DNA from: Plutella xylostella
Lineage: Eukaryota; Arthropoda; Insecta; Lepidoptera; Plutellidae
Assembly (NCBI RefSeq): GCF_932276165.1
Contig: NC_063994.1
Coordinates: forward strand, 7,254,001-7,318,000
Length of the DNA: 64,000 nt
Reading direction: 5' to 3'
How positions within the stretch are numbered: the first letter of the stretch is position 1; every line of letters starts with the position of its first letter. Below, piece by piece: positions 24,400 to 35,695 of this stretch. Made by a program: the position numbers and the translations under genes. The notes beneath the pieces are model-generated. The model was not told the origin of the DNA and made no database searches. It saw nothing but the letters and a program-made list of their open reading frames with translations.

Positions 24400-25980
24400 T
24401 GTTTAATAATAACATATCTCAATGTACATCTCAATATACACTTCATATAAAAATGAGCATTCACCTTTAAAATATTTAACCTCAAATGTGATTTTCTCAT
24501 GGTCAAAGTCAGACTGATTATTTTATTTGTATCTATTGTGAGCTGCGTACTCGTATATCTACACAAAGTAAAAGGCCAAACACCATACCGATAAAAAGTT
24601 ATAAGTAGGTACTTACATATTTATATTCACGTCCCTATTTGATTTCCTATCAATTAATCTACAGGGTGTTAATAAAATAAATACTTTGTATGTACTCACC
24701 AGAATAATATTTATTTCCAAATTCAGATATTCAAACTGGTAGTTCAGCCGGCTTGTTCACAACAAAATCAACTATAAGTTAGTAAGTTTATCGATAAAGC
24801 AATCACTGTACAAATCACCAGTGAGTATTTACTGATAAAAAATATTATCTTTAAAATACCAGACACCTAACTTCAGCGCGAGACGTGATCATCTATCGAA
24901 GGTTACACTGTCTGTGAGAATACCCAATAGTACCTATGTTTACCAAAATACACTTAAGTATATTATATGCATTAGCATAATAACAAACATGTATAAATTA
25001 TCCCCGCACCACAATCTCCTAAATCGCTACGGTTTACATCTCAATGTTGTGCATAGTGACATAACATTATAAAATGTTTTTGGATAATAAACGAAATAAA
25101 TAAAAAATAAATAACTTGTACGATTTTGACAGCTAGGCGGCTTTATCTGAGTTGTCGCAATTGTATGGTGGTACCAAGGTGGTACTGAGGTCTATGTCCC
25201 GATCAACCAATAGCAACTGCGCAACAGCTGTTTCGACATCACCGCAGATTTTTTTCGAAGCGCCTGACTATGTTTTTCAATTCAGGTACAGCTATGAAAC
25301 TTACAAATATTACTAATATTATACGATGGTGATGAGTGAAGGATGGGATTTTTACACTATAATATAATCATCATCGGGTCCTGGGATCCCTAATCTGGGA
25401 CATAGGGCTCGAAGTGTAGATTTCCACTTTGACTCATAATATAATACTATTGCAAAATAAAAATAAAACTATGTGTTAGTTTGTGTGTGCCTAACCTCTA
25501 TGATCATTTACGATCACTGAAGCTGGTTCGACTACGGACTTTCCACCGAATATGTTAAATCTTAATTAATAAGTAATAGTATCAATACGGTGCCCTTACT
25601 TACTTATTGTGTCCCCACAAAGCGCCCGAGTTACAACAATAACGTTTGATTGAGGTCGGTTAATTATTCAATCCATGTAGTCCCTCGGGTCCAAATACTG
25701 ACAGTTCTGTGGTATTGCCCCCGCGGCCCTGAGCAAATTACAAATGCGTCAAAGTGGGTAATAATCTATGTGTCAAAGTGACACGTTAGAGCAAGCAATT
25801 AAGACTTAACGATAGGTAGCTTGATTGGGTTGAATTTTATGACGTTTCATAAGAATTTTCTTAAGTTATATACTTTTAATTCATGTCTAAAATTATGGAT
25901 TTCAAAAAATATGTCCTAAACGCCGAAATAATTATGTAATGTACATTTTAAAGAATAAATAAGTACATAAAATATATGAT
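24400..25980. other. no gene seen
   Basis: AT-rich. A block at 25,366-25,435 with CCTGGGATCCCTAATCTGGG resembles a minus-strand LINE 3' end with an ATCATCATC tail. Otherwise nothing; any 5' UTR exon of the N-acetyltransferase gene would be here or further right but cannot be placed. Confidence 0.4.
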
Positions 25981-25985
25981 ATATT

Positions 25986-26140
25986 AGCCCCAATTTCTCC
26001 ATAGTCGGTTATCTAACCGACTGGTATTAGTTCATCAAATATAACGTCATCTCCATATAAAATTCTTGACAGATGTGTCAAAAGTCAACTACCAATACCT
26101 ACCTGGTTATGCTCTAACCGACTATAGAGAAATTGGCACT
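25986..26140. mobile_element. MITE, CCAATTTCTCCATAGTCGG family, copy 1
   Basis: Inverted ends CCAATTTCTCCATAGTCGGT and ACCGACTATAGAGAAATTGG with core ACGTCATCTCCATATAAAAT. A close copy is at 39,087-39,235. Confidence 0.85.
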
Positions 26141-26544
26141 TATGCTATTAGAACCTGTATGTTTTTTTCTCTATAGAAATTCCCATGCGGCATTCCCATG
26201 TCTGTGACAATTCAAGCAAAGAAAGTTATTAAGTAAAGTGCACAATAAGTAGAACATTTTGCTTCGGAAAATTATTCAAAATTTCCACCTTAACTTTAAG
26301 CGTTTGAGAAACCATTCCAGTAATGATACTCGGGAGGTTTGCGGCGTCTGGAGCCTTAACTCAATTAACACAAGAGTTAAATTCCCAACTCCGGTACTTT
26401 AGTAAGTTTCGCACCGCGTCTTCTTAATGTATAATGGTATTAAGGTAGCATTTAAGTGAGATGACTCGATGAGCATAGCTAATGAGAACCAGTAAATCAG
26501 GTACTTACCTAACATTTTTAAAATACTGTTATCGAATAAGAGAC

Positions 26545-26835
26545 CAGAGCCGCGAGCACAGGATTCGAAACCTCGTTTACGTTGCGTATCGTCTACTGTC
26601 ACTGTCAAAATGTAAAGCAAATTTGTTAGTTCCAAAAGTGACATTTGTTTTTTTCCATGTTAGGTAGAATTTCACCAAAGGTTAAACATATTTAGTAGCC
26701 TGTCATACGTCTGTCAGTTAGTACAAAATGTATTTAAAATTTGATTTAAATACTATTTTATATACGTTTAGCGTTTGGTAAAAGTGACGCTCAGTGTAGT
26801 TTCGAAAATAGTATCGAATCCTGTGATCGCGCTCC
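26545..26835. mobile_element. MITE with composite structure, copy A
   Basis: Outer inverted ends are AGCCGCGAGCACAGGATTCG and CGAATCCTGTGATCGCGCTC. The interior contains the AAACGCTAAACGTA-type MITE (26,663-26,788). The same composite occurs at 51,032-53,322, where a 2-kb transposon has split it. Confidence 0.7.
26663..26788. mobile_element. MITE, AAACGCTAAACGTA family, copy 2
   Basis: GGTAGAATTTCACCAAAGGT...ACGTTTAGCGTTTGGTAAAA with the GTCTGTCAGTTAGTACAAAA core, inverted relative to copy 1. Confidence 0.75.
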
Positions 26836-26839
26836 TGGT

Positions 26840-28420
26840 TTCTAGAATGATTCTTTCTACGGAGGTGGATTTCATGACCTCTACTAGTGTAGATTGTAGA
26901 TAGAGAGACAGCAGATTATTATTGTGTACACAAAAACGGGACGAAATGAAATAACTTATTATAACATAAACGTAAATCGGTCTTATCACTAAAATATATT
27001 TCTTTGAGTCAAAGTTTCTTCCGGAGCACAATATATTTACTTTCCTGAATAGTCCCTCCTTCCTGTCAGTCCACTCTGCCTTTTTATAGGCTGAATTTTT
27101 TTTCAGTACCTAGAGATAAAATTAAGTAAGTAATCTAGGGGGCTTCTGAGCCATATTAGAACGGCTTTGAAATCGGGCACGCATTTCCTCGATGGTACTG
27201 TCAGCAAAAGATATATATGTGGGCCACGCCAGCGCAACCTTTAGGTTGAGTAAATTACACCAATTACATGTAACTTATCACTCGTCAGTGGATTATATAA
27301 TTTAAGTGTTTGCGCTGGGTTGTGGTAATATAGCTCTTTTGCTAACTGTACATGGACTTTATTAGGAATTTGAATCCTCGTAGATAAATAACCCTATTAA
27401 TTATTCGGATTATACGTTAATACGTGCATTATAAATTGGTACAAATGATCGGCAATAAGGGGCGTACTGACTCGACTCTCGCAATAATTTCATACAAAAT
27501 GGCGGGTATAAAATTTTATTCTTTTGAACACAAACGTGCTGGCTTTGTTGGAAAATTTTATTGCAAACGATATAAAATCTTTCACCCTGATCTTTTAATA
27601 AACTTTTATAATATTTTTTATTCCAACGGATGCTTAAAATCATGTCGTTCATTTGTTTTTTTTACTTCATAAGGTCTTCATGACATGCTCTCAAAACAGT
27701 ATACCTCATCACCTTGCTAGTAAAATGAAGTGCACTGACCTTGTTCTCTTTTCATCAGAAAATACGTACATACAAATCAAGTAAAACAAATAAAAACATA
27801 CGTATACAAATAGCTTTCGTAATTTAAATTATAAAAGAAAAAAAATATATCAAAACATTTAACTTTAATAGGTACCTTTATTTATGGCAGCGAACATTGT
27901 TGATATTGTTAAAAAGTTTACTTATGATAATGGCGTTTACTTGCTTGTGTCATCAAAGAACCACCCTGATTTCCTTTATAAACCACAGGGTGGAAACTTA
28001 TCAATAAACTACCATTTGACATGTGTTTTTCAGGCGATTCCTAAATTGTGCCCCCTACCAAAGTTGCTTAGAATATTATTACAACACCCTCAACTAAACA
28101 TAATTTTTGCAACCTACTCAAGCGCTGCACAATATCTGACAACTTAGTAAAATCTAACCACTTATTCTGCAAATAGCTCGCTTGAAAGCTAATGGGCTAA
28201 CTTAGGTCATAAAATGATTTAAAGACGTAGAGGCAGTTTCCTGTATGATATCTTTATAGGTACTTAAGTTTTTAATTTACGACTACAACTAGGAGCACTT
28301 TCTACAGCCTAGCTAGACTGTATGATGCCTAGATAGTAAATTCATATAAAAGTGAATTGTAGCAGACGAAATTTGGCAATTTTTTATTTTGAAAATCATG
28401 GAAGTCATAATAAGTAGCGT
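26840..28420. other. no gene seen
   Basis: ORFs at 27,424-27,672 (82 codons) and 27,884-28,147 (87 codons) have starts but no splice sites, no domain I recognise and no family neighbour. They are not annotated as genes. Confidence 0.4.
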
Positions 28421-28426
28421 AAGTAA

Positions 28427-28504
28427 CTCCTTTTAAGTGCTCTAAGCACCTGTGCCATAAGAGCGGTTTCTTCTGGCACAGGTGCTTAGTGCACTTAAAA
28501 GGAG
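28427..28504. repeat. 31-bp inverted repeat with 16-nt loop
   Basis: Left arm 28,427-28,457 (CTCCTTTTAAGTGCTCTAAG...) and right arm 28,474-28,504 pair at 30 of 31 positions; the loop is 28,458-28,473. Either a tiny fold-back element or a pre-miRNA-like hairpin. No host gene surrounds it. Confidence 0.8.
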
Positions 28505-28601
28505 ATTCCAACCTTGTAATTGATTACCTACCTATGGCTAAAGAAATAAATATTTTTGTATTTTTTGTATTGTATAAGTACTTATTACTTCCATGGTGAA
28601 A

Positions 28602-28685
28602 ATACACTCACGGGCAATGAAAAGGTTCCACCTGCCATTTAAGTTTCTTAATGTCACTGGAACTTTTTAATTGCTCGTGGGTGTA
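28602..28685. mobile_element. short fold-back MITE (ACTCACGGGCAATGAAAA)
   Basis: TACACTCACGGGCAATGAAA and inverted TACACCCACGAGCAATTAAA ends, with AGTTCCAG arms. Half of a second copy lies at 63,846-63,895. Confidence 0.75.
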
Positions 28686-28727
28686 GTATTATATAACTTA
28701 CCGCATATATGTATATAGTTAAGGCTA

Positions 28728-28836
28728 GGCTCCATGAGTCTGTTGCGTCGTTGCAGCGTCGTCGCTATGACAGTTCCTTTGGAATGACGCGACGACGTAG
28801 ACGATGCGACGCAACGCACCAATGGGACCTCACACT
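28728..28836. mobile_element. fold-back MITE, GTTGCGTCG arms
   Basis: Arms rich in GTTGCGTCGTTGCAGCGTCG and its imperfect complement; outer ends AGGCTAGGCTCCATG and CAATGGGACCTCACAC. CG-rich island in AT-rich flanks. Confidence 0.65.
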
Positions 28837-28951
28837 AATGCAGCTCATGAGAAAGTCCGATAGAGTTTTGGGTTTTAATTTTTTTTACAAAGTACTTATT
28901 AACCAAATATGTATATATATTTATTTTGTACATGGGTTGTTTGCTAAATAG

Positions 28952-29396
28952 GAATATAAATGCTGTACTGCTCTGGAATGCTCTTCCTGAGGACATAAGA
29001 CGTGCACCTTCTGCAGCTTCCTTCAAAGAAAGGGTTAAGAGGCACTACCTAAATTCACTGCCTTAGTTGAATATATTATTGCTGTACATATATCATTATG
29101 TATTATTGTATGTAAGTATAGGTATAATAATATATATTATGTATTTATTTATTTATTTTCTTGCTGTATTTATTTATTTAGTGTATGTAGTGTTTAAGTA
29201 GTGTATTATACACTTGCACCTCAGCTACCTCTAATTCTATTTCTATTTTCTTTTATAACTCTCTTCCATCCAAAGGTTGTCTGGTAGAGATTGCTATAAG
29301 CAATAAGGCCGCCTTTTTGTACTGTTTTTATTTTTAAGTTTTTTTTTTGTATGTTCTATTTTGGTGCAAATAAAGAGTATTAGAATAGAATAGAAT
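28952..29396 (+). mobile_element. 5'-truncated Jockey/CR1-like LINE
   Basis: Encodes the last ~35 residues of a LINE ORF2 (LLWNALPEDIRRAPSAASFK...HYLNSLP, stop at about 29,064), then a 3' UTR with TTGTCTGGTAGAGATTGC, AATAAGGCCGCC, AATAAAGAG and an (AGAAT)-type tail. It ends about 300 bp upstream of secreted-protein gene 1. Confidence 0.8.
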
Positions 29397-29429
29397 AAAA
29401 TTTTATTTCAGACCACGTCCATAAAACAT

Positions 29430-29477
29430 TGTATTGTATTGTATTGTATTGTATTGTATTGTATTGTATTGTATTGT
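29430..29477 (+). repeat. (GTATT)n microsatellite
   Basis: Nine to ten GTATT units. The motif is the commonest tail of LINE 3' ends here, so it probably marks another retroposon end. Confidence 0.85.
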
Positions 29478-29689
29478 AAATGTAGTTCTGAGATTATTCG
29501 CCTAACTTAAGCATTAATGGTTTACCCAATTTAACATTTCGACCCTGTATCAATGTATATTCCTTAGTATATTGTATTTTGCATTCATTGCATTGTGCAC
29601 AAGACTACTGTTGGTAAATACCGGTATGAAGTTATTTCGTTGCACATTATTGGTTTGATAAGCAAGACCTAAGTAGTCGAATCTTCAAA

Positions 29690-30911
29690 ATGTTTTGCAG
29701 TCAAAAATATTTATGGATTACAATGTTTGTATTATTTTTACATTTTACTTATCCTGTGGAGAGTCAATACTACCATTATGAAGAAGAACAACCTTTTTTT
29801 CTAGAAAGTATGAATTATTTTTTTATGTTTTATATAGCAAACCTTTGTAATTTCTGTAAAACATTCGTTACGTTTCATTTTATTCTATTTAGTACTGTAA
29901 TATAATTATTATGGTTAACTTATGCCTCTGCCTACCCCGCAAGGGAGTACATTAGTACAAGGCGTGACTGCATGCTTTTTTTTTAACTTTTAGCGTACCT
30001 ATTAACGTACATATATCGTAGTTAATATAACTTAATCATGATCGCCATATATAATAGTATAATATAATAATATGAATACCTATGAATCGTTAATGCCCCT
30101 AAATCCTTGGTACTTTTACCAATGCCATTATATTTTATAAACTGTCAGAAAACCTCTAATTTTCGTACGCAAAATACCTAAATTTAATACTTAACCAACT
30201 TTTTTTCAGATATTCAACATATACATCCCCGAACTTACATATTCAGGTCAGGACCGTCTAAAAAGTACCAAGATGGAGTGTTGGTTGAAGGCTTTCACTC
30301 CACTATGTTGGTGGTCAAGCTGATCACTTCAACTGTGTACGAGCCTTATGAACCGATCGCGTATAACATCTTCAAGGCGCCACTTTATACGAAATCCTAT
30401 AGGTGGCTGGTTAGGCATGTGGACTTGTAAGTAATAAGGATTATGCTAGGGTTTGCTTTTTACTTACTTACTCCGCTGGCTCAGCGACCCGAAGTGGATC
30501 TTGGCCTCAGACACAAGAAGTCGCCACTGGTCTCTATCCTGCGCAGTCGCTCTCCAGTCGCCTGCCTGTAGTTAGCGCAGGTCCTTGCATTTTCATCTTT
30601 AACCTCCTTATTATTACGGGAAACCTTTATAAGGCAAAGCGATGCGTAAACGAATAACAAAATGTCTCTACTAAATCTCAATATTTTATTCCAGATGGAG
30701 CCACTTCCTAGCAAGACAAGGAGTCTACCCGAGCACGCACCAACTGCACGCCAACAGATACTTGTATAATGACCGGAAACTACCGGGTTTTATTAAGTCC
30801 CTACTTTTTTTTGTTAATAAAAAAAGTTGGGAAGAAGAGGAGCTGGATGAGCGATTATTCGCGACCGTCGCGAAGAAGTTTATTGACACACCAAGAGAGC
30901 CTAGAGGATAG
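29690..30911 (+). CDS. secreted-protein array, gene 1 (unknown family)
   Basis: Three exons, 29,690-29,807, 30,210-30,426 and 30,695-30,911, join in phases 1 and 2 to give 183 aa. All junctions are GT-AG (donors GTATGA and GTAAGT). Residues 1-26 form a signal peptide: a hydrophobic core YLWITMFVLFLHF and then a likely cleavage near VES-Q, so I infer secretion. The mature part has no cysteine and is rich in Tyr, Phe and charged residues, with an acidic start (YYHYEEEQ). The C-terminal half carries the family block: LYTKSYRWLVRH, W, STHQLH, LPGFIKSLLFFV, KKSWEEEE. A basic tail follows. I do not know this family and see no enzyme motif. It is closest to gene 2 (both have Leu-Trp across the last junction). 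Frame intact; no poly(A) signal obvious. Confidence 0.85.
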
Positions 30912-31043
30912 GTTTATCTTACATATTATACATATTTACTTTTATGTAAAAATAGATAAATGTGTGCTAAGTACTTTTTCTGTATTTCTTAAGTGAGAGT
31001 TTATTCTCCTCCAAAGAGAGTCGCAAACCAATCGCAAACTGTC

Positions 31044-31776
31044 GGGTTCCCCTCATCTCGCCTAATCTTTATTGCCCTAAACTAATTTCGCATAACTCGT
31101 AAGGTCTAAACTTTTTTGGTAGAATCATCACTTCGCCAAGACTTATGTGGCATAAGACTCGTTTCGTCTAAAACTCTTTTGGCACAAACTTGAAACACCT
31201 AAGTCTCGTTTGCTCAAATTGTTCGTATTGGTATAATCTTGTTTCTCCTAATATTATCTTAGTAAATACTATATTAAGTATATTGTAAATGCACAAATTG
31301 TGGTATTTTTCTTTTACATCCCAAAAATTACGATATTGAATGATCAAAATATCGAAAGTGAATGACCATTATGATGATTACAAACGCCATTAAACCCCAC
31401 GGGATCAAAACCTAAAGATAGGTGCGACGACGAGCAAAGCGAGGAGGAGCGTGTTAGGTGCACATTATCGTCAAAAGCAAAGCGGAGCGTTTCCCACATA
31501 GCAGCCACAATACAAGGCACCAGTTTGCGCTATGTAGGGAGACGCTCCATCAAAGTTAAATTCGTTAGAATAATTATTATTACTTTGTATAACCTATGCC
31601 ATAGCATTATTAGGCTATTCAAGATTTGGCCATACCATTATTAAGCTAAACAAGATTATGCGGAATAACTTTTTACTAAAAGAGATACGATTTTCGGCGA
31701 AACGAGACTTAGACCAAACGTTACTATGCAATATGAGATTAGGCAAATAGATCTTAGACCAAAAAAGGTAGAACCC
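31044..31776. mobile_element. hAT-like non-autonomous element, copy 1
   Basis: Ends GGGTTC...GAACCC, flanked by a perfect 8-bp duplication AAACTGTC (31,036-31,043 and 31,777-31,784), the duplication length of hAT transposons. Long imperfect subterminal inverted repeats are built from motifs such as CTAATCTTTATT, CGCATAACTCG and CTCGTTT. A GCGACGACGAGCAAAGCGAG block sits in the centre. No coding capacity. Confidence 0.85.
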
Positions 31777-31792
31777 AAACTGTCATTTTGCA

Positions 31793-31925
31793 TATTCTAT
31801 TCTATTCTCTGTGGGGGTGAAAGTACCTGCATCTGGCTCTCTCGAGTGGAACCTTTGTGCATATCCCCAAGGTCTAAACTGCCTTCCTAAGCTTGGAGCA
31901 TTTAGACCTCAAACATAAGCAACGT
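31793..31925 (-). mobile_element. retroposon 3' end with (AGAAT)n tail
   Basis: Same GGTTCCACTCGAGAGAGCCA block and AGAAT tail as 11,785-11,985. The part beyond resembles the 3' half of the tRNA-derived SINE at 48,191-48,418 (CTTGGGGATATGCACAAAGG region). Confidence 0.5.
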
Positions 31926-32489
31926 TTTCGAGAGTCAGTTTTTTGGAGTAATACCTACATGGCTATATGGCCACTGTAGTTTGTTCGTGCCTTTACAAAT
32001 GTACATGTAAGTTACACACGTTAGTTTTTACATACTTACGTTGTTTCGTTTCGTCACGTAGTTGTCACATAGTTTTTAAGTCGATCGCAATAACCGATCA
32101 CATTCCTACGATTTCAGTAGAAATTGTTATTCGAGAGCATACTCAATGCTCGTTATTGGCATACCGGTGAAGTAATCGCCATAACACTTACAAATAGAAA
32201 GAAACAAGTGTATTTGCTTTGCAACTTTAGAACCACCGAGTTGTATAGACCGAAAACTGTACATTAGCTGCTTTCTGACATTGCACACTCAGTTTTCACA
32301 TAGCTTTATTAACTGTGCCATACCTTAAAGTAAAATAGAAAATAAAATTATTGGGCGGCTTAACCAATTTTGAAAAAAAAACTCAGTTGTAATATTATGA
32401 AAGTTACAGTAAACCGGAATTTTCGTTTAGTTACGGTTGACTGATAATGGCTTCGAACGTATAACTTTTTTTTTTGTGTTGGTGTTAAA

Positions 32490-35021
32490 ATGTGTGGCGT
32501 TCATTGTTATTTCACGTTATGGAAAGTTATAAGTTTTGTTTGTTTCTTGAACTGTGTAACTGATGTATATGTATGTGTATTTTTTATAATTAAAATTTAT
32601 GTTTGTGTTGTTTATGTAAAAATATTAGTACCTACCGCAAATTATTCCAAATTTTCAGGCAAACAATTTTACAGATCATGAATATATTGAAAATAAAGAT
32701 GGTGAGTGAGTATTATCTAACTTATATATGAGTATAACTAATTATTTTTTTATTTTTAGATAGATACTTATGTAAGTTAATTCCGCTACCATCTAGATGT
32801 ATAATGTGTAAGCAATAATCAAACATCCAGGAGTCCTAGTTTTGTTTTCCAGTAGAGTCAATTAATTTTTTGGAAGTTTTGATAAGCCGTAAAATGCTGA
32901 TTACCATGACTGAAAGTGAAGATGATCTATAATTTTGGATGTATCTTTCTATCTATACTCGTGTTGGTCAGCATTTTACGGGTTCCGCTCATCTCGCATA
33001 ATCTTTATTGACCAAAACTCATTTCGCATAACTCGTATGGTCTAAACTTTTTTGGCCGAACCATCACTTTGCCAAGACTTATGTGGCATAAGGCTCGTTT
33101 CGTCTAAAACTCTTTAGGCACAATCTTAAAACACCTAAGTTTCGTTTGCTCAAATTTATGTTCGTCTATACCTATGTATAATCTTGTTTCTCGTAATGTT
33201 ATCTTAATAAATAATATATTAAGTACGTAGTAAATGTACAAATTGTGGTATTTTTCTCCTACATCCCGAAAATCACGATATTGTATGATCAAAAAATCGA
33301 AAGTTAACGACCAATATATTTATTACAAACCCCATGAGATCGAAACCTAAAAATAGGTGCGACGACGAGCAAAGCGAGGAGGAGCATGTTAGGTGCACAA
33401 GTTCATCAAAACCAAAGCGGAGCGCAGCGAAGCGGAGCGGAGCGTTTTCCAAACAGCGGAAACAATACAAGGCACCAGTTTGCGCTATGTAGGGAGACGC
33501 TCAGTCAAAGTTAAAGCCAAACGAATATAATTAATTTGTATAAACCTAATAAACCTATGCCATAGCATTATTAGGCTATTGAAGATTTGGCCATACCATT
33601 ATTAGGCTAAACAATGTTATGCGAAATAACTTTTTACTAAACGAGATTTATGCCATACGATTTTCGGCGTAACGAGACTTTGACCAAACGTTACTATGCA
33701 ATACGAGATTAGGCAAATAAATCTTATGCCAAAAAAGGTAGAACCGTGTCATTAGTGCCATATGACTTGTTATCAGATTACTCTTACTTGTAACGTAATT
33801 AATATTGTGTGTTTTTCAATAAAGTTATATTGTATTGTATTACTGAAGGTCATTTTCATCCTTCCAGAGCCCGATGAAACCAGAAGGTCACTCGACGCTG
33901 ACCGCTTCTACGACCACAAAGGAAGATCTCGACCAAGAAAAATAAACTTAGCCGACGCCGTACACAACATCCCTTACCCTTCAATAAACGACTTCGTCTA
34001 CTATCGTTTATCAAACAAACTTCTGTCGACGAAAACGAATGCTGTACTGATAACTTCGTACAAAATGAGTATGTCTATAGTGTATTTGGCGAGGAGTTTT
34101 GCGTTCAGGCCGTATCGTCCTGTGTCGATCAGCCCGATGAGGGCCCGATTCTATACGCAGGCGTTTAGATGGATGCTTCGGCACGTCTCCTTGTAAGTAT
34201 CTACCTCATTAACTTAGACCGTAAAGTTTTATTACTATTTTTATTTTTTATTTTATTATTGTTAAGAAAACATACAGAGCAGATGGATGCATTAATCTTA
34301 AAATACATAAATAACACTTTTTCCAATAAAGTTTCCATTAATATCTTAGGACATTTAGGTTTAAAAATCCACAATACACATTGACAACTTTTAACACACA
34401 CACAGACTCTTAAAGATAGATGGTAGAGTGAGCATACCCTTTCGATGCCAGCTCCTCCTAGCTACGATCAATAACGAAAGATGTATTTTGAGTACCTGCT
34501 TCCGAGGTAGTCTGGAGGAAATTACTCAGAGTAATAAGGCCGCCAACTGTACCGTCTATGTTGTGGATTTCCTTTTGTAATTTTTGTTTTTGCTTGTAAT
34601 AAATTATCATCTATCTATCGATACAGGACCTCAGAAATATTTTATTTGACTGTAAATTGTCTCCTTACCAGGGTTGACTAGAAGAGACCGCGTTGAGGCG
34701 ATAAGTCCGCCCTTGTATATCAATTTAGTTTAATGTTCTCCATCTTTTACTGTAATACCCATGTAATTGTACACAAAAAAGTGTTTAAATAAATAAATAA
34801 ATTACAGGTGGCCGGAATGGATACTAAACTCCAAAACCTACGGCGGAACCCACCACGTGTGGCTCCGAAGACACTCTTTCAGTGACAAAAAGATCCCTGA
34901 CTTCGTACAGAAGTTGCTGTTCTTCGTACCTCAACAAGAATGGGAAGACGAGGCTTTGGAGGAGAAGCTGTTGATACCACAATCACACTTGTTCCTTAAA
35001 TATTCACCTACGGCTGGGTGA
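32490..35021 (+). CDS. secreted-protein array, gene 2 (unknown family)
   Basis: Four exons: 32,490-32,570, 32,659-32,701, 33,868-34,192 and 34,808-35,021, giving 220 aa. The first donor is GTATGT at 32,571; GTATAT at 32,565 would remove two residues. Residues 1-24 look like a signal peptide (core WKVISFVCFLNCV). The short exon 2 starts in phase 0 and ends in phase 1, so the following introns are phase 1 and phase 2 as in gene 1. Exon 3 has an extra basic linker (GRSRPRKINLAD). The family block then reads FYTQAFRWMLRHVSL, WPEW, GTHHVW, IPDFVQKLLFFVPQQEWEDE. The mature part has no cysteine. Introns hold an hAT-like element, LINE tails and a LINE end that abuts the last acceptor. Function unknown. 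The exon 1-2 link is the least certain part. Confidence 0.8.
32980..33745. mobile_element. hAT-like non-autonomous element, copy 2
   Basis: Same family and order of motifs as 31,044-31,776, starting GGGTTCCGCTCATCTCG and ending AAAAAAGGTAGAACC. No clean flanking duplication is visible. It lies in intron 2 of gene 2. Confidence 0.8.
33805..33842 (+). mobile_element. LINE 3' tail
   Basis: TTTTTCAATAAAGTTATATTGTATTGTATT: a poly(A) signal and GTATT-type tail 25 bp upstream of the exon 3 acceptor of gene 2. Confidence 0.55.
34495..34622 (+). mobile_element. Jockey/CR1-like LINE 3' end
   Basis: GAGGTAGTCTGGAGGAAATT, AATAAGGCCGCC, ACCGTCTATGTTGTGG and a (CTAT)n end: the same 3' UTR as the LINE at 23,254-24,391. 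In intron 3 of gene 2. Confidence 0.75.
34665..34803 (+). mobile_element. LINE 3' end abutting a splice acceptor
   Basis: GTTGACTAGAAGAGACCGC, GATAAGTCCGCC, then GTGTTTAAATAAATAAATAAA. The (AAAT) tail runs to within four or five bases of the acceptor of the last exon of gene 2 (AG at 34,806-34,807). Confidence 0.75.
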
Positions 35022-35566
35022 ATTACGTTTGAGTTCCTATGTTGTGACAATAATTTATGTTATGTATGTAACGAAAATACACTTTTTCCGATTTAAAAAA
35101 GAAAAAGGTAATTATTTTTCCTTAATTTTCGTGTATATTTTGAAACTGCCTAAAATTATTTTACAAATAGGTACATAAATATACTTATATCAATGTTATT
35201 ATTGGTTACTTTTTATTCAAACAAAGGCTCCGCCTTTTAAACTATTTAGTAGGTAGTGCATAATCTAGCAATAACGCTAGCTTTCAAGAAACCCCGTTCA
35301 ATATATTCACCAGCCAGAATAACCATTACCACAAGCAATATTCACAAACCCGTACCCACGTTGTTTGGAAACCCGATTTCGACTCTCAACATCTCAGTTT
35401 CTGAAGTTTCTTCATCACCGCATCGTTAAACTGCAAATGCACTCGTGTTCGTAAGTAATATTCCGTTACCTTGTTAGCCAGCTTCGTGTACTCTAGAAGG
35501 CTTAGGTACTGCCTGTTTCACACCTGAGAAAATAGAAGGTCATCTTTACTTAGGGTCACCAAAACT

Positions 35567-35674
35567 TAGGTTTACCAAACGTTTATTTAAAGTGGTATTT
35601 AAATTACATACATGTACATTTTGTACTAACTGACAGACTATTAAATACTTTTAGCGTTTAGTGAAATTCCACCT
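35567..35674. mobile_element. MITE, AAACGCTAAACGTA family, copy 3
   Basis: Degenerate: GGTTTACCAAACGTTTATTT...TTTTAGCGTTTAGTGAAATT with the TTTGTACTAACTGACAGAC core. It ends immediately before the TTAA MITE. Confidence 0.65.
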
Positions 35675-35695
35675 TAGATTAACAATATACGAACA

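Noticed and set aside
27884..28147. 87-codon ORF MAANIVDIVKKF
   Set aside because: Coding-like composition, but no splice sites, domain or neighbour to support a gene.
30769..30996. 75-codon ORF MTGNYRVLL
   Set aside because: Out-of-frame shadow of the last exon of secreted-protein gene 1.
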